NCBI GenBank assembly: GCA_021847345.1
Contig: JAJZTW010000015.1
Location: 1-64,000, forward strand
DNA length: 64,000 nucleotides
Direction: 5' to 3'
Source of the DNA: Pseudomonadota bacterium
GTDB taxonomy: Bacteria > Pseudomonadota > Gammaproteobacteria > Burkholderiales > Burkholderiaceae_C
This document shows, one piece after another, positions 31,036 to 41,529 of this stretch. Under the pieces are notes generated by a model. That model made no database searches. It was not told where the DNA came from and was given only the letters and a program-made list of their open reading frames with translations. Both the position numbers and the translations under genes were made by a program. Every line of letters starts with the position of its first letter. Position 1 is the stretch's first letter.

Positions 31036-31750
31036 ATCCGCCTCCCCCCATGTGCTGCGCCTGCAGGACCTGCGCAAGTCCTACCAGGTCGGCACCGCAC
31101 TGGAAACCGAGGTGCTGCACGGCATCGACTTCGAGCTGCGGCGCGGCGAGTTCACCGCGCTGGTCGGCCCCAGCGGCTCGGGCAAGACCACGCTGCTCAA
31201 CCTGATCGGCCTGCTCGACACCCCCACGTCCGGCGAGCTGTACCTGCTGGATCGTCCCACGCGCGAGCTGGACGACGCGGCGCGCACCGCGCTGCGCGGC
31301 GGCTCGATCGGATTCGTGTTCCAGTTCCACCACCTGATCCAGGCCTTCGGCGTGCTGGACAACGTGCTCATGCCGGCGCTGGTGCAGGGTGCGCGGCGCA
31401 GCGCGGAACTCGAACGACGCGCGCTGGAGCTGCTCGAAGCCGTGGGCCTGGGAGCGCACGCGCACAAGCGCCCCTCCGAGCTGTCCGGCGGCCAGCAGCA
31501 GCGGGTGGCCATCGCCCGCGCGCTGCTGACACGCCCGCCCCTGGTGCTGGCCGACGAGCCCACCGGCAACCTGGACACCCACAGCGCCGACGACGTGTTC
31601 GCGCTGCTGCGCCGCTTCAACCGCGAGTTCGGCTGCGCGGTGCTGGTGGTCACGCACGACCCGCGGCTGGCTCATCGCTGCGACCGCATCGTCGACCTGG
31701 TCGACGGCCGGCTGGTCGGCGACCGGGCGATCGTCGCCGAGGCGGGCTGA
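31028..31750 (+). CDS. ABC transporter ATP-binding protein (LolD/MacB-like)
   Basis: [20 protein letters not shown] Walker [33 protein letters not shown] signature and Walker B. Confidence 0.95.
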   Translation: MSESASPHVLRLQDLRKSYQVGTALETEVLHGIDFELRRGEFTALVGPSGSGKTTLLNLIGLLDTPTSGELYLLDRPTRELDDAARTALRGGSIGFVFQFHHLIQAFGVLDNVLMPALVQGARRSAELERRALELLEAVGLGAHAHKRPSELSGGQQQRVAIARALLTRPPLVLADEPTGNLDTHSADDVFALLRRFNREFGCAVLVVTHDPRLAHRCDRIVDLVDGRLVGDRAIVAEAG

Positions 31751-31786
31751 GGCGCGTGACCCGGCGCCTGCAGGCCGAGCCGGCGA

Positions 31787-32398
31787 TCAGCCGGCCGCGG
31801 CGAGGCTTCGCGCCACCTGGCGCGCCAGGTGCTGCGCCGCGCGGCGCCACATGGTCTGGTTGTCGGCCTTGACCTCGAGCGTGTAGTCGCCGACCACCGA
31901 TCCGCGGCGCGGATCGATGAGCCGGGCCTGCAGGTACAGGATCAGGTCGCTGACCTTGCGCACCGACGCGCTGAGCACGTAGTCGGCGCCGGCGCTGCGC
32001 CCCAGGCGCAGCAGGCAGGGTCCGCAGCTCGACGGATGGGCGTAGTCCCCGGCAAGTTCGCGTTCGTCGCGGCGCACTGCCGGGGTGTCGAGCATGCGCA
32101 CGCCGGGCGCGGCGTTGCGCAGCGCCTGTTCGAACTGTCCCGGCATGCTGCGCAGCCAGTCGGCCTGCCACTTCAGCAACTGCGGGCGCTGGTCGATCGA
32201 CGTGTCGAAGAACTCGAAGGGCAGCACGATTATGCGTTGCTGGCGCGCCGTGGCCGCAGGCGCGGGCGGTGCGTCGCCGGCGGCATGGGACGCGGGCGCG
32301 GCGAGCAGCGCGCACAGCGCCAGCAGCGCCGCGCGGACCATGGCGAAGCGGCGGTGGCGACGCGGGGCGGGATTCGGCGGCAACGTCAGTGGGGGCAT
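31787..32398 (-). CDS. DUF2380-like secreted protein
   Basis: Signal peptide MVRAALLALCALLAAPASHA; RIIVLPFEFFDTSID...GADYVLSASVRKVSDLILYLQARLIDPRRGSVVGDYTLEVKADNQTMWRRA. Confidence 0.65.
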   Translation of the reverse strand: MPPLTLPPNPAPRRHRRFAMVRAALLALCALLAAPASHAAGDAPPAPAATARQQRIIVLPFEFFDTSIDQRPQLLKWQADWLRSMPGQFEQALRNAAPGVRMLDTPAVRRDERELAGDYAHPSSCGPCLLRLGRSAGADYVLSASVRKVSDLILYLQARLIDPRRGSVVGDYTLEVKADNQTMWRRAAQHLARQVARSLAAAG

Positions 32399-32898
32399 GG
32401 CGACGGCTCCTGGATGGGCCCGGCCGTGCACGCCGCGGTCGACGAGCGCCGGGACGCGTCGGCCCAGTGTATGCCTGCCCCGGCGCATACGCCGAAGCGC
32501 CGAGCGCGGATGCCGATACGTGTGGTTGCATCCCGCCGGGCACGGCTACGGGCGCCGGCATGCCTGGACAACGGTCGCGATTGTCCTCGTAGAGAGCAGT
32601 CCCGCACATTTTGTTGCAGATATCGTTAGGGCTTCGGTTTTTTTGTTGGTTTTTGCTCTGGACTCGACAAGCCGTGCGCGCAAGAATGGGCCGGAGGCTT
32701 CTGGCTCACACAGCGTCGTCCGCACCGGACAGGGCACGACCAAGACCCTAGACGCGGGAACCATCGGGAGCCCCGGAACACACGCACCCCGACGGGGTGC
32801 GGCAGGCAGCGCCGGCCAAGGGGGGCCACGCGGAGCATGGCGTGAGCGAGCGCCGCGGCGTTCCGGATGAAGATGGTTCGAATCCGAGGAGACCGGAG

Positions 32899-34875
<1,977 letters not shown>

Positions 34876-34904
34876 CGGCGCGCGGCCTGTGCGCCGCGCC
34901 TTTC

Positions 34905-34936
34905 CACTGTGTTGCAGGCGCTGGAGCAAACTGTTC
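34905..34936. promoter_or_regulatory. Candidate upstream activator site (cACTGTgTTGCaggcgctggaGCAAACTGTtc)
   Basis: TTGC-N10-GCAA dyad flanked by direct ACTGT repeats, about 90-120 bp upstream of the -24/-12 element. Confidence 0.4.
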
Positions 34937-35023
34937 CGCGCCGCGCCGCGCCGACCCGGCGCGCGCGCATGGCTGGCGCCGCGCCCCCTCGGAGAGCCTG
35001 CGCGACAGGCGCCTCGAGCGAAC

Positions 35024-35039
35024 TGGCACGGAGGTTGCT
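35024..35039 (+). promoter_or_regulatory. Sigma-54 (-24/-12) promoter TGGCACGGAGGTTGCT upstream of xoxF
   Basis: Full match to the TGGCACG-N4-TTGC(A/T) consensus, about 140 bp upstream of xoxF and downstream of a sigma-54 activator gene. Confidence 0.85.
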
Positions 35040-35048
35040 CACTGCGTT

Positions 35049-35145
35049 CCCGAGACCCTCAAGATCTCTCGGGCAAGCGCGGGTCCGTCCCGCGCCTTCC
35101 CGACCCCGCGACGGGGGAGCTCAGAGCCGCAGTCGGGCGACTGCG
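35049..35145 (+). other. Structured xoxF 5' leader: four consecutive hairpins
   Basis: CCCGAGA/TCTCGGG (35049-35073), GCGCGGG/CCCGCGC (35077-35095), CCCCG/CGGGG (35104-35116), CGCAGTC/GACTGCG (35128-35145); all arms perfectly complementary. Confidence 0.7.
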
Positions 35146-35177
35146 ACTTCGTTCACTCGCTAGAGGAGACAACTGCC

Positions 35178-37022
35178 GTGTACAAGTTCGTCAAGTCCGC
35201 AAGCCGCAAGGCGGCCCTCAAGCCCAGGTGGCTTGCAGGTGCCGCGCTTGTCGCTTTCGCCTCCGCCGGCATGATGGCGGCGCAGGCGCAATCCATCGGG
35301 GAAATGTCCGGCAACCCCGACAACTGGGTCATGCCGGCCGGCAACTACGCCAACTGGCGCTACAGCAAGCTCGACCAGATCACCACCAGCAACGCCAAGG
35401 ACCTGCAGCCGGCGTGGACCATGTCCACCGGGACGCTGCGCGGCCACGAAGGCCAGCCGCTGGTGATCGGCGACATGATGTACTACGAGACCCCGTATCC
35501 CAACCACGTCTACGCGGTCGATCTCAACGACCCGGACCACAAGGTGGCCTGGGAATTCACGCCGCCGCCGAACCCCAACGCACCGCCGGTGGCCTGCTGC
35601 GACGTGGTCAACCGCGGCCCCGGCTACTACCCGGGCAACGGCGGCGAGGTGATCGTGGCCGCGCTCGACGGCATGATCTACTCCCTCAATGCCAAGACCG
35701 GCGCGGTCGACTGGAAGTTCCAGAACGGCGACCCGAAACTGGGCCAGACCGTGACGGCAGCGCCGCAGGTGTTCAAGAACATCGTGCTGGTGGGCATCTC
35801 GGGCGGTGAATACGGGGTCAACGGCTACATCACCGCGCTGGACGCCAAGACCGGCAAGATGCTGTGGCGCGGCTACAGCAACGGCCCCGACAAGATGACC
35901 CTGATGAACCAGGGCGGCGAGCAGACCATCAACGGAGCCACGCAGGAGCCCGTCGGTCCCGACTCCAGCCTGAAGACCTGGAAGGGCGACGAGTGGAAGG
36001 TCGGCGGCGGCACGACCTGGGGCTGGTATTCCTACGACCCCAAGACCGACCTGGTCTACTACGGCAGCGGCAACCCGGGGACCTGGAACCCCTCGCAGCG
36101 CCCCGGCCTGAACCGCTGGTCGATGAGCATCTGGGCACGCAACCTGCAGACCGGCGCGGTCAAGTGGGTGTACCAGATGACCCCGCACGACGGTTGGGAC
36201 TATGACGGGGTCAACGAGATGGTGCTGTTCGACGCCCACGTCGACGGCAAGACCGTCCCGGCGCTGGCGCACTTCGACCGCAACGGCTTCTCCTTCGTGC
36301 TCGACCGCGACAACGGCAAGCTGATCGCGATCCACAAATACGACCCGTCCGTGAACTGGGCCAGCGGCTTCAACATGAAGACCGGCATGCCCAACCTGGA
36401 CGAGAAGTACATGACCCACGCAGGGGTCAACGTGAAGGGGATCTGCCCGTCCTCGCAGGGCGACAAGGACCAGCAGCCGGTGTCCTTCGACCCGCAGACC
36501 GGGCTGTTCTATGCGCCGCTGAACCACCTGTGCATGGACTACCAGGCCTTCAAGGTCAAGTACCTGGCCGGCTTCCCCTTCGTGGGCGCCATCGTCAACA
36601 TGAAGCCCGGCCCCGGCGGCTATCGTGGACGCTACATCGCCTACGACCCGGTCACCGGCAAGACCGACTGGCAGATCCACGACACCTTCCAGGACTGGGG
36701 CGGCTCGCTGACCACCGCCGGCGGCGTGGCCTTCTACGGCACGCTCAAGGGCGACTTCCGCGCGGTCGACGCGAAGACGGGCAAGGTGCTCTACAGCTTC
36801 CACTGCCCGTCGGGGATCATCGGCAACCCGATCACCTACATGCATGACGGACGCCAGTACGTCGCCGTGCTGAGCGGTGTCGGCGGCTGGGCTGCGATCG
36901 GGATGACCAACAACCTGCACAAGGCCACCGCCGGCCTGGGCGCGGTGGGTCTGAACGCCAGTCTCAACCAGTACACCCAGCTGGGTGGCACGTTGATGGT
37001 CTTCGCACTGCCCAAGACCTGA
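35178..37022 (+). CDS. xoxF: Lanthanide-dependent PQQ methanol dehydrogenase XoxF
   Basis: WANWRYSKL-type N-terminus (GNYANWRYSKLDQITTSNAKDLQPAWTMSTG), VACCDVVNRG vicinal Cys, GGEYGVNGY, YYGSGNPGTWNP, and GWDYDGVNEM carrying the extra Asp diagnostic of XoxF; GTG start with GAGGAG upstream. Confidence 0.97.
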   Translation: MYKFVKSASRKAALKPRWLAGAALVAFASAGMMAAQAQSIGEMSGNPDNWVMPAGNYANWRYSKLDQITTSNAKDLQPAWTMSTGTLRGHEGQPLVIGDMMYYETPYPNHVYAVDLNDPDHKVAWEFTPPPNPNAPPVACCDVVNRGPGYYPGNGGEVIVAALDGMIYSLNAKTGAVDWKFQNGDPKLGQTVTAAPQVFKNIVLVGISGGEYGVNGYITALDAKTGKMLWRGYSNGPDKMTLMNQGGEQTINGATQEPVGPDSSLKTWKGDEWKVGGGTTWGWYSYDPKTDLVYYGSGNPGTWNPSQRPGLNRWSMSIWARNLQTGAVKWVYQMTPHDGWDYDGVNEMVLFDAHVDGKTVPALAHFDRNGFSFVLDRDNGKLIAIHKYDPSVNWASGFNMKTGMPNLDEKYMTHAGVNVKGICPSSQGDKDQQPVSFDPQTGLFYAPLNHLCMDYQAFKVKYLAGFPFVGAIVNMKPGPGGYRGRYIAYDPVTGKTDWQIHDTFQDWGGSLTTAGGVAFYGTLKGDFRAVDAKTGKVLYSFHCPSGIIGNPITYMHDGRQYVAVLSGVGGWAAIGMTNNLHKATAGLGAVGLNASLNQYTQLGGTLMVFALPKT

Positions 37023-37052
37023 GTCGAGCCTCCCTTGTGGCAATGACGGAGC

Positions 37053-37090
37053 GGGGCCACGTCGCGCGGTTTGGATGTGGCCCTTTTTTT
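37053..37090 (+). terminator. Rho-independent terminator downstream of xoxF
   Basis: GGGGCCAC-loop-GTGGCCC followed by TTTTTTT. Confidence 0.85.
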
Positions 37091-37158
37091 CCTACTACAA
37101 GCAACGCATTGCCCGCTGGTTGCCGCTGATGGTTCGGTATTTCAACGAGGAGGCTCTG

Positions 37159-37965
37159 ATGAACATGCTTCGACCCTCACGCCTGCTGGCCGCCATGGCG
37201 GCCTGCGCGGGCCTGCTGTACGCCGGCGGCGCACTGGCCGCCAAGCCCCTGCGCGTGTGCGCGGACCCCGACTACCTGCCCTATTCCAACCAGGCCGGAC
37301 AAGGCTTCGAGAACAAGGTCGCCGAACTGGTGGCCAAGTCCCTGGGCCGGCCGCTCCAGTACGTCTGGTCGAGCTACCGCCAGCCCGGCGGCTTCGACAA
37401 CTTCCTCGCGCTCAACCTGGACAAGGGCAAGTGCGACGTCGTGATGGACATCCCCTACGGCGACCCGGAGGAGACCTACACCCGTCCGTACTACGGATCG
37501 ACCTACGTGTTCGTGTGGAAGAAGTCCCACGACTACGACCTGTCCAAGGGACTCGACTCGCCGATCCTGCGCAAGGTGCGGATCGGCTTCGAAAGCGGCA
37601 CGCCGCCCGAGATGGGCCTGAAGATGCGCAACCTGTTGCTCGGCGCCAAGCCCTTCGACACCGCGGAAAAGCGCGGCGTCAGCCCGGCGTCGACCCTGCG
37701 CGCGGTGCAGGACGGCAAGGTCGACGTGCTGCTCACGTGGGAGCCCGCGATCGGCGCATCGATGAAGAAGTTTCCCGACCTGACCATGGCGCGGGTGCCC
37801 GACACCAACGCGCTGGGCAGCCCCGAGCGCTACCTGTTCTTCATGTCGATGGCAGTTCGCCCGAAGGACAAGGCCTTGAGAAACCGGATCAACCAGGTGA
37901 TCGCCAGCCACAAGCCGCAGATCGCCCAGATCATGGACGACTACAACGTGCACATCCTGCGCTGA
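37159..37965 (+). CDS. xoxJ: XoxJ-like periplasmic substrate-binding-fold protein associated with XoxF
   Basis: Signal peptide; KPLRVCADPDYLPYSNQAGQGFENKVAELVAKSLGRPLQYVWSSYRQPGGFDNFLALNLDKGKCDVVMDIPYGDPE; directly after xoxF. Confidence 0.9.
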   Translation: MNMLRPSRLLAAMAACAGLLYAGGALAAKPLRVCADPDYLPYSNQAGQGFENKVAELVAKSLGRPLQYVWSSYRQPGGFDNFLALNLDKGKCDVVMDIPYGDPEETYTRPYYGSTYVFVWKKSHDYDLSKGLDSPILRKVRIGFESGTPPEMGLKMRNLLLGAKPFDTAEKRGVSPASTLRAVQDGKVDVLLTWEPAIGASMKKFPDLTMARVPDTNALGSPERYLFFMSMAVRPKDKALRNRINQVIASHKPQIAQIMDDYNVHILR

Positions 37966-38068
37966 GCAAAGACTCGCCGGGCCGGTGCCCCGACCACCGT
38001 TCACGCCACGCGGCCGGGCTCGTCACCGGCTCGACTCCTTCCCGACCTTCGCGCAAAACATTCTCATC

Positions 38069-38842
38069 ATGTCTTCGATCCATCCCTCTTCCTTCTCTCC
38101 AACCGGCGCGCGACGCGCGCTGCGCCGCGGTCTGCTCAGCCTGTCCCTGCTCGCCGCCGGCGCGCTGGGCTGCAGCGCCCAGGCCGCCGACATGGCCACG
38201 CTGGGCCAGCAGGTCGCCAAGGGCAGCGACTGCCTGTCCTGCCACGCGGTGGACCACAAGGTCGTGGGCCCGGCCTTCGACGCCGTCGCCGCCAGGTACG
38301 CCGGCAAGCCCGGGGCCAAGCAGATGCTGATGGACGCCGTGAAGAACGGCCACGTCGGCACCTGGGGCAAGATCCCGATGCCGCCCCACCCCCAGCTGTC
38401 GCAGAAGCAGCTCGACGAGGTCATCACCTGGGTCTTGTCGCTGAAGTCGGCGAAGGCGGCCGAGCCCAAGCCGGCCGCGGCAAAGACCTACAGCTACGAC
38501 GTGGCGGGCAAGACCGTGCACCTGGACTTCCCGGTGTTCGAGCACGGATCCAACGGCAAGGTCACGAAGGCCGTGTTCCGCGGCTACGAGCTGTGGAATT
38601 CCTACTGCTTTCGCTGCCACGGCGTCGACGCCACCGGCTCCGAGTACGCGCCCGACCTGCGCAAATCGGTGCTCAACGGCATGAGCTCGCAGCGCATGAC
38701 CTCGATCGCCATGACGGGCATCAAGGCCAAGGGGATGCCGTCCTGGGCGGGCTTCTTCGACCCCGGGCAGTTGCAGGACATCTACCAGTACGTGGCGGCG
38801 CGCGCCTACAAGCTGGTGGCCGAGGGAACGCCGGCGCAGTGA
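38069..38842 (+). CDS. Diheme cytochrome c (c551-type domain fused to XoxG/c-L-type domain)
   Basis: Two CxxCH motifs: GSDCLSCHAVDHKVVGPAFDAVA and WNSYCFRCHGVDATGSEYAPDLRKS; signal peptide. Confidence 0.85.
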   Translation: MSSIHPSSFSPTGARRALRRGLLSLSLLAAGALGCSAQAADMATLGQQVAKGSDCLSCHAVDHKVVGPAFDAVAARYAGKPGAKQMLMDAVKNGHVGTWGKIPMPPHPQLSQKQLDEVITWVLSLKSAKAAEPKPAAAKTYSYDVAGKTVHLDFPVFEHGSNGKVTKAVFRGYELWNSYCFRCHGVDATGSEYAPDLRKSVLNGMSSQRMTSIAMTGIKAKGMPSWAGFFDPGQLQDIYQYVAARAYKLVAEGTPAQ

Positions 38843-38912
38843 ACGCACCTCGAGCCCCGGCCGGCGCACGCGGCCGACCGGCTCGTGTCATCATTTGGGG
38901 GAACGACCCGCC

Positions 38913-38967
38913 GGGCGCGCACCTGACCGTGCGCGCCCTTGTCGCGCAGACGCACGCTCGAGCGTGC
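38913..38967 (+). promoter_or_regulatory. Leader hairpin (10-bp stem GGGCGCGCAC/GTGCGCGCCC) followed by 16-bp palindrome GCACGCTCGAGCGTGC upstream of the TonB receptor
   Basis: Read directly at 38913-38938 and 38952-38967. Confidence 0.6.
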
Positions 38968-39001
38968 CGCAAGGCGGATCGCAACCCCCCGGAGGAGACT
39001 C

Positions 39002-41152
39002 ATGTCGCATCAGCGGTTTCACGCTCCCGTGCCCTCGCACGGCCTGCAGGCATTGCGCCCGCGCACCCTCGTCGCCGCGCTGCTCGGCGTCGGCCTCGCC
39101 AGCGTGCCCTGCGCGTACGCCGCCGCAGCGGCGGCGCCGGCGGTACCCGTGGCGAGCGCGCCGACGCAGCAACTGCAGACCGTGACCGTGCAGGGCGTGG
39201 CCTACGGCGCGCAGGCGGTACGCCTGCCCTCGACCATCTCGGTGCTGGGGCGTCGCGACCTCACCGAGGGGCAGCAACGCGTGAACCTGTCCGAGACCCT
39301 CAACCAGGTACCCGGCCTGGTGGTCAACAACCGCCAGGACTACGCGCAGGACATGCAGCTGTCGATCCGCGGCTTCGGCGCCGACTCCCCCTTCGGCGTG
39401 CAGGGCGTGCAGATGAGCCTGGACGGCATCCCGCTGACCATGCCCGACGGCCAGGGCCAGTCGCAGACCATCGACCTGCCGATGATCGGCGCGATGAAAA
39501 TCATCAAGGGCCCGTTCGCGGCGCTGTACGGAAACGCCGCCGGCGGCGTGATCCAGGCCTACACGATGGATGCGCCTCGCCCCCCGGCGGCGAGCCTGTC
39601 CACCTGGCTCGGCGCCTGGAACAGCCAGCAGACCACGCTGATCGGAGGCGGCAGCAGCGGCAAGGTCGACGGCATCGCCGGGCTGACCGACTTCCACACC
39701 GACGGCTGGCGGGAGCACAGCGCAGCGACACGCCGTCAGTTCAACACCGTGCTGCATTGGAACGCCGGCGACGACGATCGCTACACGCTGGTGTTCAACG
39801 CGCTGAACCAGGACGCGCAGGACCCCGGCGGACTCAATGCCGCCGAGTACGCGGCCGATCCGCGCCAGGTCGATCCGGGCGCCCTCAAGTTCGACACCCG
39901 CAAGAGCGTGCGCAACCGCCAGGCGGGCGTGAACTGGCAGCACCGCTTCGATGCCGCCGACACGCTGCAGCTCAGCGCCTATGGCGGCACGCGCAGCATC
40001 ACGCAGTACCTGCCGTTTCCGGGAACCCCGACCAGCTCGGCTGGCGGCGTGGTCTCGCTGGCCGACACCTTCGGCGGCACCAACCTGACCTGGTCGCACA
40101 GCGGCGAGCTGGCGGCGCGCCCGTACACACTGGCAACCGGACTGGACTACGGTCGCGAAAACGAGTTCCGCAAGGGGTACGAAAACCTCTACGGGGCGCA
40201 GGGAGCCCCGCGCAACGACCAGTTCAACACGGTCGACAACATCGCCGAGTTCGTGCAGGCGAACTGGGAGCTCACTCCGACCGTGTCGCTCAGCGGCGGG
40301 GTGCGCCACGACGCCGTGAATTTCAACTCGATTCCGGGCAGCGAGGGCCTGTCGGCTGCCGGCACCGGCGGCGGCGCGCGCTACTCCAGCACGGACCCGG
40401 TGATCGGCGTGCTGTGGAAGGTCGACCGCCACAATCGCCTGTACGCCGATTACGGCCACGGCTTCGTCACGCCGACCTTCTACCAGCTGGCCTATCGGCC
40501 CAACAACCAGCCGGGCCTGAACTTCGCGCTGCAGCCGATGCACCTGCACAACAGCGAGGTCGGCTGGCGCGGGGACTTCGGGCGCGTGCACGCTCAAGCG
40601 GCGCTGTACTACGTGACCACCGACAACGAAATCGTGGGCGCCAACGACAACGGTCGCACGGTCTACTCCAATGCCGGCGGCACGCGGCGCTACGGCGCCG
40701 AGCTGAGCCTCGACGCACGCCTGCCGCAGCACCTGGAAGGCCGCGTGTCGTTCAACGCCATCCACGTGCGCTTCGACAGCGGCTCGCTGTCCGGCAACAC
40801 CCTGCCCGGCGTGCCGAGCGAGCAGTTGTACGCCGCCCTGACCTGGCGTCCGCCGCTGCAGTCGGCCGCGCTGCAGGGCTTCTACACCCGCGTGTCGATG
40901 CTGGCGCGCTCGCGGGCCTACGCCGACAACGCGAACACCGCCTGGGCGGCGGGCTGGGCCAGCTTCGACTGGGCCGCCGGGGTCGAGCAGCACCATGGGC
41001 CGTGGAAGCTGTCCGAGTTCGTTCGCGTCGACAACATCGCCGATCGCACCTACGTGGGGGCGCTGGTGATCAACGACAGCAACCAGCGTTTCTACGAAGC
41101 GGCTCCCGGACGCAACGCCAGCGTCGGGGTCGAGATCAACCGCAGTTTCTGA
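39002..41152 (+). CDS. TonB-dependent receptor, PqqU (YncD)-like
   Basis: SIRGFGADSPFGVQGVQMSLDGIPLTMPDGQGQSQTIDLPMIGAMKIIKGPFAALYGNAAGGVIQ and C-terminal YVGALVINDSNQRFYEAAPGRNASVGVEINRSF closely resemble E. coli YncD/PqqU as remembered. Confidence 0.8.
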   Translation: MSHQRFHAPVPSHGLQALRPRTLVAALLGVGLASVPCAYAAAAAAPAVPVASAPTQQLQTVTVQGVAYGAQAVRLPSTISVLGRRDLTEGQQRVNLSETLNQVPGLVVNNRQDYAQDMQLSIRGFGADSPFGVQGVQMSLDGIPLTMPDGQGQSQTIDLPMIGAMKIIKGPFAALYGNAAGGVIQAYTMDAPRPPAASLSTWLGAWNSQQTTLIGGGSSGKVDGIAGLTDFHTDGWREHSAATRRQFNTVLHWNAGDDDRYTLVFNALNQDAQDPGGLNAAEYAADPRQVDPGALKFDTRKSVRNRQAGVNWQHRFDAADTLQLSAYGGTRSITQYLPFPGTPTSSAGGVVSLADTFGGTNLTWSHSGELAARPYTLATGLDYGRENEFRKGYENLYGAQGAPRNDQFNTVDNIAEFVQANWELTPTVSLSGGVRHDAVNFNSIPGSEGLSAAGTGGGARYSSTDPVIGVLWKVDRHNRLYADYGHGFVTPTFYQLAYRPNNQPGLNFALQPMHLHNSEVGWRGDFGRVHAQAALYYVTTDNEIVGANDNGRTVYSNAGGTRRYGAELSLDARLPQHLEGRVSFNAIHVRFDSGSLSGNTLPGVPSEQLYAALTWRPPLQSAALQGFYTRVSMLARSRAYADNANTAWAAGWASFDWAAGVEQHHGPWKLSEFVRVDNIADRTYVGALVINDSNQRFYEAAPGRNASVGVEINRSF

Positions 41153-41153
41153 A

Positions 41154-41179
41154 ACCGGCCGGCCGCCCGCGCGGCCGGT
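41154..41179. terminator. Possible stem-loop terminator after the TonB receptor gene
   Basis: ACCGGCCG...CGGCCGGT inverted repeat immediately after the stop codon; no T-run. Confidence 0.4.
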
Positions 41180-41200
41180 CCACCAGGCAGGAGGCAAGCC

Positions 41201-41515
41201 GTGATCCAGATCAGCGTGATGTACCCGGACCAGCCCGACGCACGGTTCGACATGACCTACTACACCGAGATCCACCTGCCCCTGGTGCAACGCCTGACCG
41301 GCCCGGCCTGCCGCAAGGTGGCCGCGCAACGCGGAGTGGCCGGTGCGCGCCCCGGGTCGCGTCCGGCCTATGTCGCGATGGGGCACCTGTACTTCGACTC
41401 GGTGCCGGAGTTCGAGCGGGCCTTCGCGCCGCACGCCGAGCAGATCCTCGGTGACCTGCCCAATTTCACCAACCTGCAGCCGACCATCCAGATCAGCGAC
41501 GTGGTGGTGGACTGA
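41201..41515 (+). CDS. EthD family protein
   Basis: ISVMYPDQPDARFDMTYYTEIHLPLVQRLTGPA...YVAMGHLYFDSVPEFERAFAPHAEQILGDLPNFTNLQP. Confidence 0.85.
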   Translation: MIQISVMYPDQPDARFDMTYYTEIHLPLVQRLTGPACRKVAAQRGVAGARPGSRPAYVAMGHLYFDSVPEFERAFAPHAEQILGDLPNFTNLQPTIQISDVVVD

Positions 41516-41529
41516 CAGCTCGCGCCGCC

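Noticed and set aside
32606-32625. Possible sigma-54 promoter (cccGCACattttgTTGCA) upstream of the activator gene
   Set aside because: Spacing between GCAC and TTGC is off by one from consensus and the GG is not conserved, unlike the perfect site at 35024.
32636-32660. T-rich stretch ggtttttttgttggttttt
   Set aside because: No stem precedes it on either strand, so not called a terminator; may simply be promoter-proximal AT-rich DNA.
32872-32886. GGTTCGAATCC, resembling a tRNA T-arm
   Set aside because: Only three stem pairs form and no acceptor, D or anticodon arms are present; probably chance, not a tRNA or an integration scar.
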